Assembly (NCBI RefSeq): GCF_019160155.1
Contig: NZ_JAFNIH010000003.1
Span: forward strand, 1-64,000
Reading direction: 5' to 3'
Source of the DNA: Pinisolibacter aquiterrae
GTDB taxonomy: Bacteria; Pseudomonadota; Alphaproteobacteria; Rhizobiales; Ancalomicrobiaceae
DNA length: 64,000 nucleotides
A model generated the notes under the pieces. It made no database searches and was not told where the DNA came from. It saw only the letters and a program-made list of their open reading frames with translations. The number at the start of each line of letters is the position of its first letter. Position 1 is the first letter of the stretch. Positions 26,921 through 36,128 of the stretch are shown in pieces. The translations under genes were made by a program, and so were the position numbers.

Positions 26921-27079
26921 ATGTCCGACGAAAAGTCCCAAGCCCCGCAGCAGACCCAGCAGACCCAGCCGCGCCTCCAGGCCGACGCGCTCGACGCCCA
27001 GTACAAGCCGATCGGCATCTCGGCGATCTGCGCCGCGTCCGCGCTCAAGGGCAAGAAGAGCGGCCCGCAGATGAGCTGA
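26921..27079 (+). CDS. Small Gln-rich hypothetical protein
   Basis: 52 residues: an acidic, Gln-rich head (SDEKSQAPQQTQQTQ) followed by LDAQYKPIGISAICAASALKG and a basic tail. I recognise no named family, but the segment YKPIGISAICAA looks ordered and would be the part to compare. GAGG stands nine bases before the ATG at 26921; an upstream in-frame ATG at 26834 gives a basic leader that looks non-coding. Followed by CorA after 109 bp. Confidence 0.55.
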   Translation: MSDEKSQAPQQTQQTQPRLQADALDAQYKPIGISAICAASALKGKKSGPQMS

Positions 27080-27188
27080 TCCCCTGACGGGGAGAGGTCG
27101 ACGCGACGCGGGGAACGGGGTATCGAGGGGACGGCGCGATCGGGTGTGATCCCGTCGCGGTCCCGGCTTCCTCCCGCATCGGTTCGAC

Positions 27189-28157
27189 ATGCTGACGATC
27201 CACGGTCTCATCGACTCGCGCCTGATCACGGCGGCGATTTCGTCCGCACCGCCGCCGGAAGGTCGAGCGGTCTGGTTCGACCTGCTCGAGCCCGACGAGG
27301 AGGAAGATCGCCTCGTCGAGGAGATGCTCGGCGTCGCGGTCCCGACCCGCGACGAGATGCAGGAGATCGAGGCGTCGAGCCGCCTCTACGAAGAAGACGG
27401 CGCGCTCTACATGACCGCGCTCGTCCCCTTCCTGTTCGAGACCGACGATCCGCGCGTGACGCCGATCACCTTCGTTCTCGCCGGCGACCGTCTGGTCACC
27501 GTGCGCTACGATCGACCGCGTTCCTTCGAGATCTTTCGGACGCGAGCGGAACGGCCGGTCGCCGGGCTCGTCGACGGGCGAGCGGTGCTGATCGGCCTCC
27601 TCGAGACCATCATCGATCGGCTCGCCGACGGCTTGGAGCGGATCGGCGCCGATCTCGAGCGTCTGTCGGCCGACGTGTTCCGGCCGCGCCGGGAACGCGA
27701 GAAGGAACTCGAGGACGCGATCACCGCGATCGGCCGGATGGGCGGCGCCATCGCCCGGGCCGAGGAGAGCATCGTCTCGCTGTCGCGGCTCTTCCATTAT
27801 CTCGGCGAGGAGAACGGGCGCGAGCGGCTCGACCGCGACGGCAAGGCGCGGCTCGCCACGCTCGAGCTCGACGCCCGCTCGCTCGCCGAACACGCCAAGT
27901 CGCTCGACGCGCGCGTGAACTTCCTGCTCACCGCGACGCTCGGTCTGGTCGGCCTGGAGCAGAACACGATCGTCAAGATCTTCTCGGTCTTGGCGGTGGT
28001 CTTCATGCCGCCGACGCTGATCGCCTCGATCTACGGCATGAATTTCCACGCCATGCCGGAGATCGACGAGCCCTGGGGCTATCCGATGGCGCTGGCGCTG
28101 ATGGTCGCGTCGGTCGCGACCACCTTCGCCGTCTTCAAGTGGAAACGGTGGCTGTGA
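27189..28157 (+). CDS. corA: CorA-family divalent cation (magnesium) transporter
   Basis: 322 residues. A large cytoplasmic funnel domain with the long stalk helix (about 160-265) leads to two C-terminal membrane segments (about 263-285 and 297-317), with the selectivity motif GMN at the end of the first (YGMNFHAMPE). The family forms pentamers that import Mg2+ and sometimes Co2+ or Ni2+. The loop after GMN carries acidic residues (PEIDEP) as usual. The ATG at 27189 is preceded by a weak site. It converges on pdxH with a 16-bp gap. Confidence 0.92.
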   Translation: MLTIHGLIDSRLITAAISSAPPPEGRAVWFDLLEPDEEEDRLVEEMLGVAVPTRDEMQEIEASSRLYEEDGALYMTALVPFLFETDDPRVTPITFVLAGDRLVTVRYDRPRSFEIFRTRAERPVAGLVDGRAVLIGLLETIIDRLADGLERIGADLERLSADVFRPRREREKELEDAITAIGRMGGAIARAEESIVSLSRLFHYLGEENGRERLDRDGKARLATLELDARSLAEHAKSLDARVNFLLTATLGLVGLEQNTIVKIFSVLAVVFMPPTLIASIYGMNFHAMPEIDEPWGYPMALALMVASVATTFAVFKWKRWL

Positions 28158-28173
28158 GCCCCGCCCTCCCCGC

Positions 28174-28815
28174 TCACGGGTAGAGGCGGGTCTTCTCCCA
28201 CGGCGCGCCGACGCCCGCGCGCGTGAACTCGATGCGGTCGTGGAGGCGGAAGGGGCGATCGTGCCAGAACTCGATCGCCTGCGGCACCACGCGGAAGCCC
28301 GACCAATGGGGCGGGCGCGGCACTTCGCCGATGGCGTATCTGAGGCCGTATTCGGCGACCGCCTTCTCGAGCGCGAAGCGGCTCTCGAGCGGGCGCGACT
28401 GCTTGGAGGCCCAGGCACCGATGCGGCTCGCCCGCGCGCGCGAGGCGAAATAGGCGTCGGCCTCGGCGTCGCTCACCAGTTCGACGGCGCCGCGAATGCG
28501 GATCTGGCGGCGCAGGGTCTTCCAGTGGAAGAGCAGCGCGGCCTTGCGGGTGGCGAGAAGCTCGCGGCCCTTCTTGCTCTCGAAGTTGGTGTAGAAGACG
28601 AAACCCGCCTCGTCGAAGCCCTTCAACAGGACCATGCGCACGTCCGGCAGGCCGGTCTCGTCGATCGAGGCCACCGCCATCGCATTGGCATCGTTGACTT
28701 CCTTGGCCTCGGCATCCCTCAGCCAATCGGCGAAGAGGCGAAACGGCTCCTCGGCGCCGGAAAAGTCACCCGTCGTTAACTCCGATGGTGGATCGTTCTG
28801 AAAATGGTCGGTCAT
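28174..28815 (-). CDS. pdxH: Pyridoxamine 5'-phosphate oxidase
   Basis: 213-residue FMN enzyme that oxidises pyridoxamine or pyridoxine 5'-phosphate to pyridoxal 5'-phosphate, the last step of vitamin B6 synthesis and salvage. Characteristic segments are [39 protein letters not shown] and the C-terminal [13 protein letters not shown]...RLYP, all conserved. Length matches the family. The start at MTDHFQN (28815) is usual; a 13-codon upstream extension is possible but improbable. Only 17 bp separate its ATG from the likely start of the divergent lipoprotein gene. Confidence 0.95.
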   Translation of the reverse strand: MTDHFQNDPPSELTTGDFSGAEEPFRLFADWLRDAEAKEVNDANAMAVASIDETGLPDVRMVLLKGFDEAGFVFYTNFESKKGRELLATRKAALLFHWKTLRRQIRIRGAVELVSDAEADAYFASRARASRIGAWASKQSRPLESRFALEKAVAEYGLRYAIGEVPRPPHWSGFRVVPQAIEFWHDRPFRLHDRIEFTRAGVGAPWEKTRLYP

Positions 28816-28832
28816 CGTCTTCGGAGGCACCC

Positions 28833-29333
28833 TTGGCCGGTCTTCGGTCCCCATCCTATACCGTCGTTCACGAGCCGCGCCAGACGCGCGTGCCGCAGAT
28901 CGGCCGTGCTCTCGCCGGCTTGCTCCTCGCCTCGGCCCTGTCCGGTTGCGGCATCGTGATGCCGTTGTCGTCGTTGATGTCGAGTTCGCCCTCCGAGACG
29001 GCGGCGCCGCCGAGCGACGTCACCGGGTCGATCGGACCGGCGCAACCGGCCGCGGGCGCCGCGCCCGACGGCGACGGCGAAGCGGTGCGCCGGGCGATCG
29101 AGGTGGCGGTGGCGCGCGGCATCGACGCGCCGGTCGCCTGGAAGAACGACGCCACCGGCCATTCCGGCACGGTCACCGCCTCGACGGCGGTACGCGCCGG
29201 CAACGGCGCTCCCTGCCGCGACTTCGAGACGACGCTGGTCACGATCGAGGGCGTCGATCTCCACGGCGGGCGAATCTGCCAGGGCTATTCAGGCGGCTGG
29301 GAAGTGTTGCGCTTCGAACGGCTCGGCGGCTGA
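28833..29333 (+). CDS. RT0821/Lpp0805-type surface lipoprotein
   Basis: 166 residues. A hydrophobic segment ends in the lipobox ALSGC, so it should be lipidated and anchored in the outer or inner membrane. After a Ser/Pro-rich linker comes a small domain ([39 protein letters not shown]) matching rickettsial RT0821/Legionella Lpp0805-like surface antigens, whose function is unknown. TTG 28833 has GGAGG five bases ahead; GTG 28890 would give a more compact signal peptide, and ATG 28785 would overlap pdxH. pdxH and dnaJ neighbours are usual for it in rhizobia. Confidence 0.7.
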   Translation: MAGLRSPSYTVVHEPRQTRVPQIGRALAGLLLASALSGCGIVMPLSSLMSSSPSETAAPPSDVTGSIGPAQPAAGAAPDGDGEAVRRAIEVAVARGIDAPVAWKNDATGHSGTVTASTAVRAGNGAPCRDFETTLVTIEGVDLHGGRICQGYSGGWEVLRFERLGG

Positions 29334-29539
29334 GGGGCCGAGACACCGCGCCTCCTCGACGCGATCCCCGAGATGTTCCGCGCGCGGCGGCGCGATCTCG
29401 TCGAGATCGGGTCGGCGACCTTGCTTTTCCTCTGGAATTCGCCGACGAACACTCCCACATCCGTGCGCGAGACCAATCATCGGCCGCAAGGCCGCAACCC
29501 CGACGGCCGGACGACCGGGAACCGGGGACGAGGAGTTCG

Positions 29540-30496
29540 ATGATGCGCGACCCCTACGACGTGCTCGGCGTCGCTCGATCGGCGAGCGCCGACGAGATCA
29601 AGAAGGCGTTCCGACGCCTCGCCAAGAAGCACCATCCGGATCAGAATCGCGACGACCCGAAGGCCCAGGAGGCCTTCGCGGAGGTCAATTCCGCCTATGA
29701 GATCCTCGGCGACGCCGCCAAGAAGGCGCAGTTCGATCGCGGCGAGATCGACGCGGAAGGCAAGCCGCGCTTCACCGGCCATCCCGGCGGCGGCTTCGAC
29801 TTCCGCTCGGCCGGCGCTCGGACCGGGGCGCGCGGCGGCCACGGCGGCGGACCGGAATTCGACGACTTCCTCACCGACATCCTCGGCCAGGCCTTCGGCG
29901 CGCGTGGGCGCGGCGGCATGGGCGGCGGCCGCGCCGGAATGGGCGGCATGGGTGGAATGGGCGGCATGGGCGGTGGCGGCATGGGCGGTGGCCAGCCCCG
30001 CGCGCGCGGCGAGAACATCGAGGTCGAGGCGCGCGTCAGCCTCGAGGAGGTGGCCGAGCACGCCAAGATCCGGGTCGAGCTTCCCAACGGCAAGACCCTC
30101 GACGTGCAGCTGCCCGAGGGCGTCTCCGATCGCCAGCAGATCCGTCTCAAGGGCCAGGGCCATCCCGGCACGCCGAACGGCGACGTGATGGTGAGCGTGG
30201 TGTTCCAGAAGCACCCGCAATTCCGGGTCAACGGCCACGATCTCGAACTCGACGCGCCGATCACGCTCGAGGACGCGGTTCTCGGCGGGCGCGTGCGCGT
30301 GCCGACGCTGTCGGGCGCGGTCGAGCTCAACCTTCCGGCCGGCACCACCGGCGGCAAGGAACTGCGCCTGAAGGGCAAGGGCCTGCCGACCAAGACCGGC
30401 GGGAGCGGCAATCTCTACGTCACCCCGCGCATCGTCCTGCCCGAAGGGGGCGATCCGGAGCTCGAGGCCTTCCTCAAGGCGCGCCGGTCGCGTTGA
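29540..30496 (+). CDS. J-domain co-chaperone (DnaJ/CbpA-like, no zinc finger)
   Basis: 318 residues. The J domain (1-68) has the HPD motif in KKHHPDQNR and stimulates DnaK ATPase. A flexible Gly/Met-rich linker (about 120-155) with repeated GGMGGM units follows, then the two beta-barrel substrate-binding domains (IEVEARVSLEEVAEH onward). The four CxxCxGxG repeats of true DnaJ are absent, which places it with CbpA-type proteins. GAGGAG lies four bases before ATG 29540. No dimerisation region anomalies are visible. Confidence 0.9.
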   Translation: MMRDPYDVLGVARSASADEIKKAFRRLAKKHHPDQNRDDPKAQEAFAEVNSAYEILGDAAKKAQFDRGEIDAEGKPRFTGHPGGGFDFRSAGARTGARGGHGGGPEFDDFLTDILGQAFGARGRGGMGGGRAGMGGMGGMGGMGGGGMGGGQPRARGENIEVEARVSLEEVAEHAKIRVELPNGKTLDVQLPEGVSDRQQIRLKGQGHPGTPNGDVMVSVVFQKHPQFRVNGHDLELDAPITLEDAVLGGRVRVPTLSGAVELNLPAGTTGGKELRLKGKGLPTKTGGSGNLYVTPRIVLPEGGDPELEAFLKARRSR

Positions 30497-30596
30497 CCGG
30501 CGCGCGCGTTCGTTCGGGCGCGGTTCATCTCGCGTGTGCGAGAGTGGCTCCCGAAGTCGCAAGGCCGCAAGGCCGACCGGAGGTGAGACCCGTCCC

Positions 30597-30749
30597 ATGA
30601 TTCGGACATTGATCCATGCCGTCGCCGTGCTCGCGCTGCTCGGTGTCGTTCAGGCCGAAGCGCAGCAGCGCCCGCAGCAGCCGAGCCGGCCGCCGTGGCA
30701 GGACGTCTGCTGTGGTGGACCCTGCTGCAAGCCCAAGCCGGGCCGTTGA
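30597..30749 (+). CDS. Small exported Cys-rich peptide, hypothetical
   Basis: 50 residues with a clear signal peptide (MIRTLIHAVAVLALLGVVQAEA). The mature part of about 28 residues is Gln/Pro-rich and ends with two cysteine pairs in DVCCGGPCCKPKPGR. GGAGGTGAG precedes the ATG at a good distance. I know no family; the paired Cys suggest disulfides or metal binding. The membrane protein gene follows after 11 bp, so the two are likely one operon. Confidence 0.6.
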   Translation: MIRTLIHAVAVLALLGVVQAEAQQRPQQPSRPPWQDVCCGGPCCKPKPGR

Positions 30750-30760
30750 GAGGCGACGTC

Positions 30761-31363
30761 GTGGAGCAAGGGAACGACGTCGGCCGACCGAGCCGAAACC
30801 ATGACGCCGGCGCCCGGAGGGATCTCCGGACGCCGGCGCTGGTGTCCGCCGTCCTGCTCGCCGCGAGCGGCTGGGGGTGGGCGGCCTATGAGCATTTCGT
30901 GCGAGTTCCGATCGCCGAGAACAACGCCCGCGTCGCCTATGCGCTCGACCTGGTCGACCGCTTCGACGACACCCCCGCCCACAAGGCCTACATCGATCTC
31001 GCCACGGAGATGAAACCGTGGTGGGAGGCGATCGAGGACATTCAGCGGCGGATCCAGAACGCCCCCGACGACGACACCCGCGACGCGCTGATCTCCGAGC
31101 GCGACGCCTCGCTGATCACCTTCGTCGAGAGCCACGATCTGGCGCCGAAGGTCGATCTGCTGATCGGGTCCTTCGATCTCTTCACCCGCTGCCTCGTGGC
31201 CTCGGTGTGCGACGAGGCGGCGATCGAACGCGCCATCTCGATCGACGTCAAACGGATCTGGCGCACCTTCCGCCCGTGGGTGCTGCATCGCCGGGTGACA
31301 CCGCCGGGCGATCGCTCCTATGGCCGCGACATCGAGGATCTCTATTTCCGCTTCGTCGGCTGA
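30761..31363 (+). CDS. Hypothetical protein with one N-terminal membrane segment
   Basis: 200 residues. One hydrophobic stretch near residue 25-45 (TPALVSAVLLAASGWGWAAY) is followed by an all-helical soluble domain with many acidic residues (DLVDRFDDTPAHKAY, RRIQNAPDDDTRDAL). It is probably anchored in the inner membrane with the domain outside. GAGAGG eight bases ahead supports GTG 30761; an upstream start at 30695 would overlap the small Cys-rich gene. No family recognised. It converges on the enoyl-CoA hydratase gene with a 16-bp gap. Confidence 0.6.
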   Translation: MEQGNDVGRPSRNHDAGARRDLRTPALVSAVLLAASGWGWAAYEHFVRVPIAENNARVAYALDLVDRFDDTPAHKAYIDLATEMKPWWEAIEDIQRRIQNAPDDDTRDALISERDASLITFVESHDLAPKVDLLIGSFDLFTRCLVASVCDEAAIERAISIDVKRIWRTFRPWVLHRRVTPPGDRSYGRDIEDLYFRFVG

Positions 31364-31379
31364 GCCCCGTCGGCTCGCC

Positions 31380-32153
31380 TCACTTCTTGCGAGAAACGAA
31401 AGCCGTGAAGGCGGCGGCGGCCTCCGGCGAGGCGAGACGGCGGGCGAATTCGGCCGCCTCCTCCTCGATCCGCGCCAGGATCTCGGCGCGGCCGGCGCCG
31501 GGGACGTCGCGCAGCAGACGGCGGGCGGCGGCGAGCGCGGCGCGCGGCTTGGCGGCGAGGGCGCGGGCGGTGTCGCGGGCCGTACGTTCGAGATCGGCGG
31601 CGGGCACGACGCGATTGATCAGACCGACGGCACGGGCACGCTCGGCGTCGAAGGGGGCGCCGAGGGCGAGCAGCTCGAAGGCGACGGCATGGCCGAGGCG
31701 ACGCGGTCCGAGCAGGCTCGACGCCGCCTCCGGCACCAGACCGAGATCGGTGAAGGGCGTGCGGAACAGCGAGGCGTCCGAGGCGACGACCAGATCGGCG
31801 TGGAGAAGCGCGGTGGTGCCGACGCCGATCGCCAGCCCGTCGACGCCGATCACCAGCGGCTTCTCGAGGGTCGCCAGACGGTGCAGGAAGTCCAGAATTT
31901 CGCTGCCGAGGCGGCCGGTGCGGGCGCATTCGAGGAAGTCCTCGATGTCGTTGCCGGCGCAGAAGGCGCCGGGCAGGCCGAGCCAGAGATGGACCGCGAC
32001 GGCATCGTCGGCCTCCGCCGCCGACCACGCCGATGTGATCGCCGCATACATGTCGGAGGTCAGGGCGTTCTTCTTGTCGGCGCGCGCGAGGCGCAGGACG
32101 GCGACGGCGCCGTCGCGCTCGGCGATCACGGTGGGCGGCAGATCCTGCGACAT
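31380..32153 (-). CDS. Enoyl-CoA hydratase/isomerase family protein
   Basis: 257-residue crotonase-fold protein. The oxyanion-hole segments are GAFCAGNDIEDF and GVDGLAIGVGTTALLHADLV. At the catalytic positions one Glu is present in LVPEAASS while the first catalytic Glu is replaced in the IGVGTT segment, as in many isomerase-type members, so hydratase activity is uncertain. It may take part in fatty acid or amino-acid degradation. GAGGAAACCGCC precedes ATG 32153. Its promoter region faces the tsaC/sua5 gene. Confidence 0.85.
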   Translation of the reverse strand: MSQDLPPTVIAERDGAVAVLRLARADKKNALTSDMYAAITSAWSAAEADDAVAVHLWLGLPGAFCAGNDIEDFLECARTGRLGSEILDFLHRLATLEKPLVIGVDGLAIGVGTTALLHADLVVASDASLFRTPFTDLGLVPEAASSLLGPRRLGHAVAFELLALGAPFDAERARAVGLINRVVPAADLERTARDTARALAAKPRAALAAARRLLRDVPGAGRAEILARIEEEAAEFARRLASPEAAAAFTAFVSRKK

Positions 32154-32406
32154 CGCGGCGGTTTCCTCATGGTCCTTGCGCCGGGTCGCGGCGGCCGCCG
32201 CTCTCCTTGACGCAAACGTCATTTTTCGATCGATACGAGCCGATCTCAGCATGTCCGGACAGAAAGGTCCACACCGTCGCGGCCGGTTCGTGGCGGCGCC
32301 GTCCTCGACGGCCGGGACGGCGGCGACGATCACGAGACGTGCCTCGCGGCGCGATCTCGGCTAGACAGGGCCGCGAGACGAGCGGGAACGAGGCGCGGGC
32401 GCGCGA

Positions 32407-33408
32407 ATGGTCATGGTGAAGATCGAGGACGACCGCGAGGGAGCGATCGAGGCGGCGGTGGCGGCGCTCGAGGCCGGTGGTCTGGTGGCGCTGCCGACCG
32501 AGACCGTCTACGGGCTCGGCGCCGACGCCACCGATCCGCGCGCGGTGGCGGCGATCTATGCCGCCAAGGGCCGGCCGCGTTTCAATCCGCTGATCGCCCA
32601 TGTTCCCGACCTCGCGGCGGCCGAGACGCACGGCGTGTTCGGGCCGACGGCGCGGGCGCTGGCGGCGGCGTTCTGGCCGGGACCGTTGACGCTGGTCGTG
32701 CCGAAGCGGCCGGAGAGCGCGATCTGCGATCTCGTCACCGCCGGGCTCGACAGCATCGGCCTGCGGGTGCCGGCGCCCTCGGTCACGCGCGAAATCCTGG
32801 CCCGGCTCGGCCGGCCGGTGGCGGCGCCGAGCGCCAATCGATCCGGGCGGATCTCGCCGACCCGGGCGAGCGACGTGGCGGAAGATCTCGGCGCGGCGGT
32901 CGCGGTGATCGTCGATGCGGGGCCCTGCCCGGTCGGGGTCGAATCGACCATCGTCGCGGTGCTCGACGGACGCGTGACGCTGCTGCGGCCCGGCGGGGTG
33001 ACGCGGGAGGCGATCGAGACCGTGATCGGCCGTCCACTCGATCGGCCGGAGGCCGCGAGCCTCGCCGTCGACGCCTCGGCGGAAGGCGCCGCGCCCCTCG
33101 CCCCCGGGCTCCTCACCTCTCATTACGCGCCGAACGCGCGGGTCCGGCTCGATGCCGATCGGGTCGCGCCGGGCGAGGCGCTGATGACTTTCGCCGGTCT
33201 TCGCCCGCCGGGGAGCGCGCAGGCGGTGGCGCTCGTCGATCTCAGCCCCTCGGGCGATCCGGTCGAAGCCGCGAGCCGCCTCTTCGGGGCCTTGCGCGAT
33301 CTCGATGCCAGCGGCGCCGGCACGATCGCGGTGGTGCCGATCCCCGAAGACGGGCTCGGCGAGGCCATCGCCGATCGGTTGCGGCGGGCGGCGGCGCCGC
33401 GCCCCTGA
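32407..33408 (+). CDS. tsaC: L-threonylcarbamoyladenylate synthase, Sua5 type
   Basis: 333 residues. It makes threonylcarbamoyl-AMP from Thr, bicarbonate and ATP for the universal t6A37 modification of ANN-decoding tRNAs. The YrdC domain (about 10-200) has ALPTETVYGLGADA, KGRPRFNPL and SANRSGRISPT, and the extra C-terminal Sua5 domain (about 235-325) makes this the long form. The linker contains the conserved PGLLTSHYAP. ATG 32407 is taken as start; ATG 32413 is equally possible. It stands alone as a rightward gene. Confidence 0.92.
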   Translation: MVMVKIEDDREGAIEAAVAALEAGGLVALPTETVYGLGADATDPRAVAAIYAAKGRPRFNPLIAHVPDLAAAETHGVFGPTARALAAAFWPGPLTLVVPKRPESAICDLVTAGLDSIGLRVPAPSVTREILARLGRPVAAPSANRSGRISPTRASDVAEDLGAAVAVIVDAGPCPVGVESTIVAVLDGRVTLLRPGGVTREAIETVIGRPLDRPEAASLAVDASAEGAAPLAPGLLTSHYAPNARVRLDADRVAPGEALMTFAGLRPPGSAQAVALVDLSPSGDPVEAASRLFGALRDLDASGAGTIAVVPIPEDGLGEAIADRLRRAAAPRP

Positions 33409-33694
33409 GTTTGGCGGGCCGGCGCGGACAGCCATGCGCGACACGCATGATGACGGTTCGAGGATCCCGACGAAGGTATGACCTCACCATTGATTTCCGT
33501 CACGGTCGGTTGATGACGAGCCGATCACGATCGGTCATCGTAAGGTCCGTCTCCTCGTGGCCGTGACGCCGGGCTCTACTCCGGCGCCGCACGAGAGGCG
33601 GGAAGAATTCAATCGGTCCGGCCAACGGACCGAGCGACCGCGAGAGCCGCCGACGACAAGGCGCGGCCCGGTCGAGGGGAGGAAGGACGGACGC

Positions 33695-34624
33695 ATGTCG
33701 ACGTTGTTGATCCACCATCCGGCGTGTCTGGGCCATGCGACCCCGCTCGGCCATCCCGAACGCGCGGACCGGATGCGGGTGATCGACCGCATTCTCGAAC
33801 ACGAGCGGTTTCAGCCGCTGGAGCGCGAGGCGGCCGCCCTCGGCACCCGCGCCATGGTGGAGATGGCCCATCCCGGAACCTATTTCGACGAGATCGCCGA
33901 CGCCGTCCCGGCCGAGGGCCTGCTGCGCCTCGACGACGACACCACCATCTCGCCCGGCAGTCTCGAGGCGGCGCTGCGCGCCGTCGGCGGGGCGTGTCAG
34001 GCGGTCGACGAGGTGTTCGAGAAGAAGGTCCGCAACGCCTTCGTCACCGTGCGTCCGCCGGGCCATCATGCCGAATCGAAGCGAGCGATGGGCTTCTGCC
34101 TGTTCAACAACGCGGCGATCGCCGCCCACTGGGCGCGCGTCCGGCACGGCGCCGAGCGGGTCGTGGTCATGGACTTCGACGTCCACCACGGCAACGGCAC
34201 CCAGGACATCTTCTGGAACGACCCCAATCTGATGTACGCCTCGACCCACCAGATGCCGTTCTATCCCGGCACCGGCGAGGTCGGCGAGACCGGGGTTCGC
34301 GACAACATCGTCAACGCGCCGCTGTGGGCGGGGGCCGGCGGCGCCGACTTCCGCGAGGCGATGGACATCGCCATCCTGCCGCGGATCGAGGATTTCCGGC
34401 CCGATCTCGTCATCATCTCGGCCGGGTTCGACGCCCATACGCGCGACCCGATGAGCCAGATCAATCTGGTCGAGGCGGATTTCGCCTGGGCGACGTCGCG
34501 GCTGATGGACATCGCCGACCGACGCTGCGACGGTCGTGTCGTCTCGGTTCTCGAGGGCGGCTACGACCTCGAGGGGCTGGCGCGCTCGGTCGCCGCGCAT
34601 GTGATGACCCTGATGAAGAACTGA
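33695..34624 (+). CDS. Histone deacetylase-family amidohydrolase
   Basis: 309-residue Zn-dependent deacetylase of the class II HDAC/acetylpolyamine amidohydrolase superfamily. The signatures are RPPGHHAESKRAMGFCLFNN with the His124/His125 pair, MDFDVHHGNGTQD with zinc ligands, SAGFDAH and EGGYDLEGL. In bacteria it may deacetylate polyamines, acetoin-related compounds or proteins. GGAGGAAGG about seven bases ahead fixes ATG 33695. In rhizobia this gene precedes xseB and dxs; here a small exported protein lies between. Confidence 0.92.
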   Translation: MSTLLIHHPACLGHATPLGHPERADRMRVIDRILEHERFQPLEREAAALGTRAMVEMAHPGTYFDEIADAVPAEGLLRLDDDTTISPGSLEAALRAVGGACQAVDEVFEKKVRNAFVTVRPPGHHAESKRAMGFCLFNNAAIAAHWARVRHGAERVVVMDFDVHHGNGTQDIFWNDPNLMYASTHQMPFYPGTGEVGETGVRDNIVNAPLWAGAGGADFREAMDIAILPRIEDFRPDLVIISAGFDAHTRDPMSQINLVEADFAWATSRLMDIADRRCDGRVVSVLEGGYDLEGLARSVAAHVMTLMKN

Positions 34625-34770
34625 CGCGGGGCGGCGCGGTATCGCCGTCGCGGTGGATATGTCGCCGCCGAGCGTGGTTCGACACTGGCGGGCGGCGGCG
34701 TGGTCGGGAACACTTCTGTGCGATCGTCGGCCGATCGGCGGCCGGGATCGCGAGCGTCGGGAGGCCATCG

Positions 34771-35238
34771 ATGTCGGGTCGTACTCTCCTTTCCGCCGGG
34801 CTGGCCTCGCTCCTGCCCCTCCTCGTCTCGCTCGGGCCGGCGCGGGCCGAGGGCGACACGATCGAAAAGCGCCTGTGGGTGGCGACCGGAGCGAAGGCCG
34901 TGACGGTCGATCGCTTCCGGGAGATGCGCGAGGACTGCGCGCTCGCCCCGGCGCCGGTGGTGACGGTGCTGCAGCATCCCGCCTTCGGCAAGGCGAGCGT
35001 GAAGAGCGCCAAGGCGGCCGGCAAGACCGATCCGGCCGGCCCCTATGCCGCCTGCGACGGCAAGCCGTTCAACTGGACCACGGTGACGATTCCCGCCCCG
35101 GCCAAGGGTCAGGGCACCGACAAGCTGGTGATCCAGGCCCAGGAGAGTTCGGGCGATACGACGACCTACGACGTCGAGATCGTCTTTGCGAAGAAGCTCC
35201 CGGCAGGTAAGACGTCGGGGCTGCTCGAGGACCGCTGA
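34771..35238 (+). CDS. Exported hypothetical protein
   Basis: 155 residues with a signal peptide ([21 protein letters not shown], cut before EGD). The mature domain of about 130 residues has two cysteines (REDCAL and YAACDG) that could form one disulfide, and strand-like repeats ([20 protein letters not shown]). I recognise no family. GGAGG six bases ahead supports ATG 34771. It lies 29 bp ahead of xseB in the same direction. Confidence 0.65.
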   Translation: MSGRTLLSAGLASLLPLLVSLGPARAEGDTIEKRLWVATGAKAVTVDRFREMREDCALAPAPVVTVLQHPAFGKASVKSAKAAGKTDPAGPYAACDGKPFNWTTVTIPAPAKGQGTDKLVIQAQESSGDTTTYDVEIVFAKKLPAGKTSGLLEDR

Positions 35239-35267
35239 GTCCCGACCGACCGCGCGAGGACGATGCC

Positions 35268-35528
35268 TTGACCGACACCACCGCTGCTCCCGACGTCGCC
35301 GCCCTCACCTTCGAGCAGGCGCTCGCCGAACTCGAGACGCTGGTCGGGCGGCTCGAGCGCGGCGACGTGCCGCTCGAGGAATCGATCGCCGCCTACGAGC
35401 GCGGCGAGGCGCTGAAGGCGCGCTGCGCCGGGCTTCTGTCGATCGCCGAGGCGCGGGTCGAGAAGATCCGCGTCGGCGCCGACGGGCGCGCCGCCGGCAC
35501 CGAAGCGCTCGATCCGGATCGCGCCTGA
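35268..35528 (+). CDS. xseB: Exodeoxyribonuclease VII small subunit
   Basis: 86 residues. XseB wraps around the large subunit XseA to form exonuclease VII, which degrades single-stranded DNA in repair. The family motif [27 protein letters not shown] is present in full as its first helices, here from residue 13, and the length is normal. TTG 35268 is the only sensible in-frame start, after GCGAGGACG. The gene converges on maoC with only 4 bp between the stops. xseA is not in the window. Confidence 0.92.
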   Translation: MTDTTAAPDVAALTFEQALAELETLVGRLERGDVPLEESIAAYERGEALKARCAGLLSIAEARVEKIRVGADGRAAGTEALDPDRA

Positions 35529-35532
35529 CGGG

Positions 35533-35994
35533 TCAGGCCGTCGCCTCGGCCGGGCGGCGCGCCGGCACGACCAGTTTGGCGACGAGGATCTGAACGACCT
35601 CGCCGTTCTGATTGCGGGTCTCGTTGCGGACCGTGGCGATGCCGCGATCGGGCCGCGACCTCGATCGCGTCACGTCGACCACCTCGACATGGACCGTCAG
35701 CGTGTCGCCGGGCCGGGTCGGGCGCGGCCAGGAGATCTCGCCGCCGGCACCGACGATGCCCCAGGCGAAGGGCACGCCGTTCTCGGTCAGGAGCCCCATC
35801 GAGAGGGCCGCGACCTGCCAGCCGCTCGCCGCGAGCCCACGGAAGAACGTCGCCTCGGCGGCCTCCTCGTCGAGGTGGAAGGGCTGGCGATCGTAGCTGC
35901 GGGCGAAGGCCTTGATGGCGTCGGCGTCGATCGTCACCGAGCCGGTGGTCCAGCGCCGGCCGGGTTCGAGATCCTCGAGATAATGGTCGTTCAT
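35533..35994 (-). CDS. MaoC-family (R)-specific enoyl-CoA hydratase-like protein
   Basis: 153-residue hot-dog-fold protein. The hydratase signature is ARSYDRQPFHLDEEAA, with the catalytic Asp and His, followed by FRGLAASGWQVAA. Such proteins hydrate enoyl-CoA thioesters in fatty-acid or polyester metabolism. GAGGAACCG precedes ATG 35994. It is divergent from a TetR gene, and two symmetric sites lie between them, so it is probably the regulator's main target. Confidence 0.87.
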   Translation of the reverse strand: MNDHYLEDLEPGRRWTTGSVTIDADAIKAFARSYDRQPFHLDEEAAEATFFRGLAASGWQVAALSMGLLTENGVPFAWGIVGAGGEISWPRPTRPGDTLTVHVEVVDVTRSRSRPDRGIATVRNETRNQNGEVVQILVAKLVVPARRPAEATA

Positions 35995-36035
35995 CGGCGG
36001 TTCCTCGGCGTTGCCGGCGGGCGGCACGGGGTTTA

Positions 36036-36083
36036 TCATGATCACCATCATGAATAATCACATTGATGATGATCATCATCAAT
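36036..36083. promoter_or_regulatory. Two palindromic operators between maoC and tetR
   Basis: Site 1 (36036-36053) is TCATGAT-CACC-ATCATGA. Site 2 (36062-36083) is a perfect 22-bp palindrome with half-site ATTGATGATGA. Both are rich in ATGAT/ATCAT steps in an otherwise GC-rich region. They lie about 42-90 bp upstream of maoC and 46-93 bp upstream of tetR, a usual place for TetR autorepressor operators controlling both genes. Confidence 0.7.
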
Positions 36084-36128
36084 AGGCAAATCGACCTTTC
36101 ATTCCCTCGAGCGGCGAGGATCGACGAC

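Noticed and set aside
29934-30000. Frame damage in the Gly/Met repeat region of the J-protein
   Set aside because: The frame continues intact into the conserved substrate-binding domains; low-complexity linkers are normal in this family.
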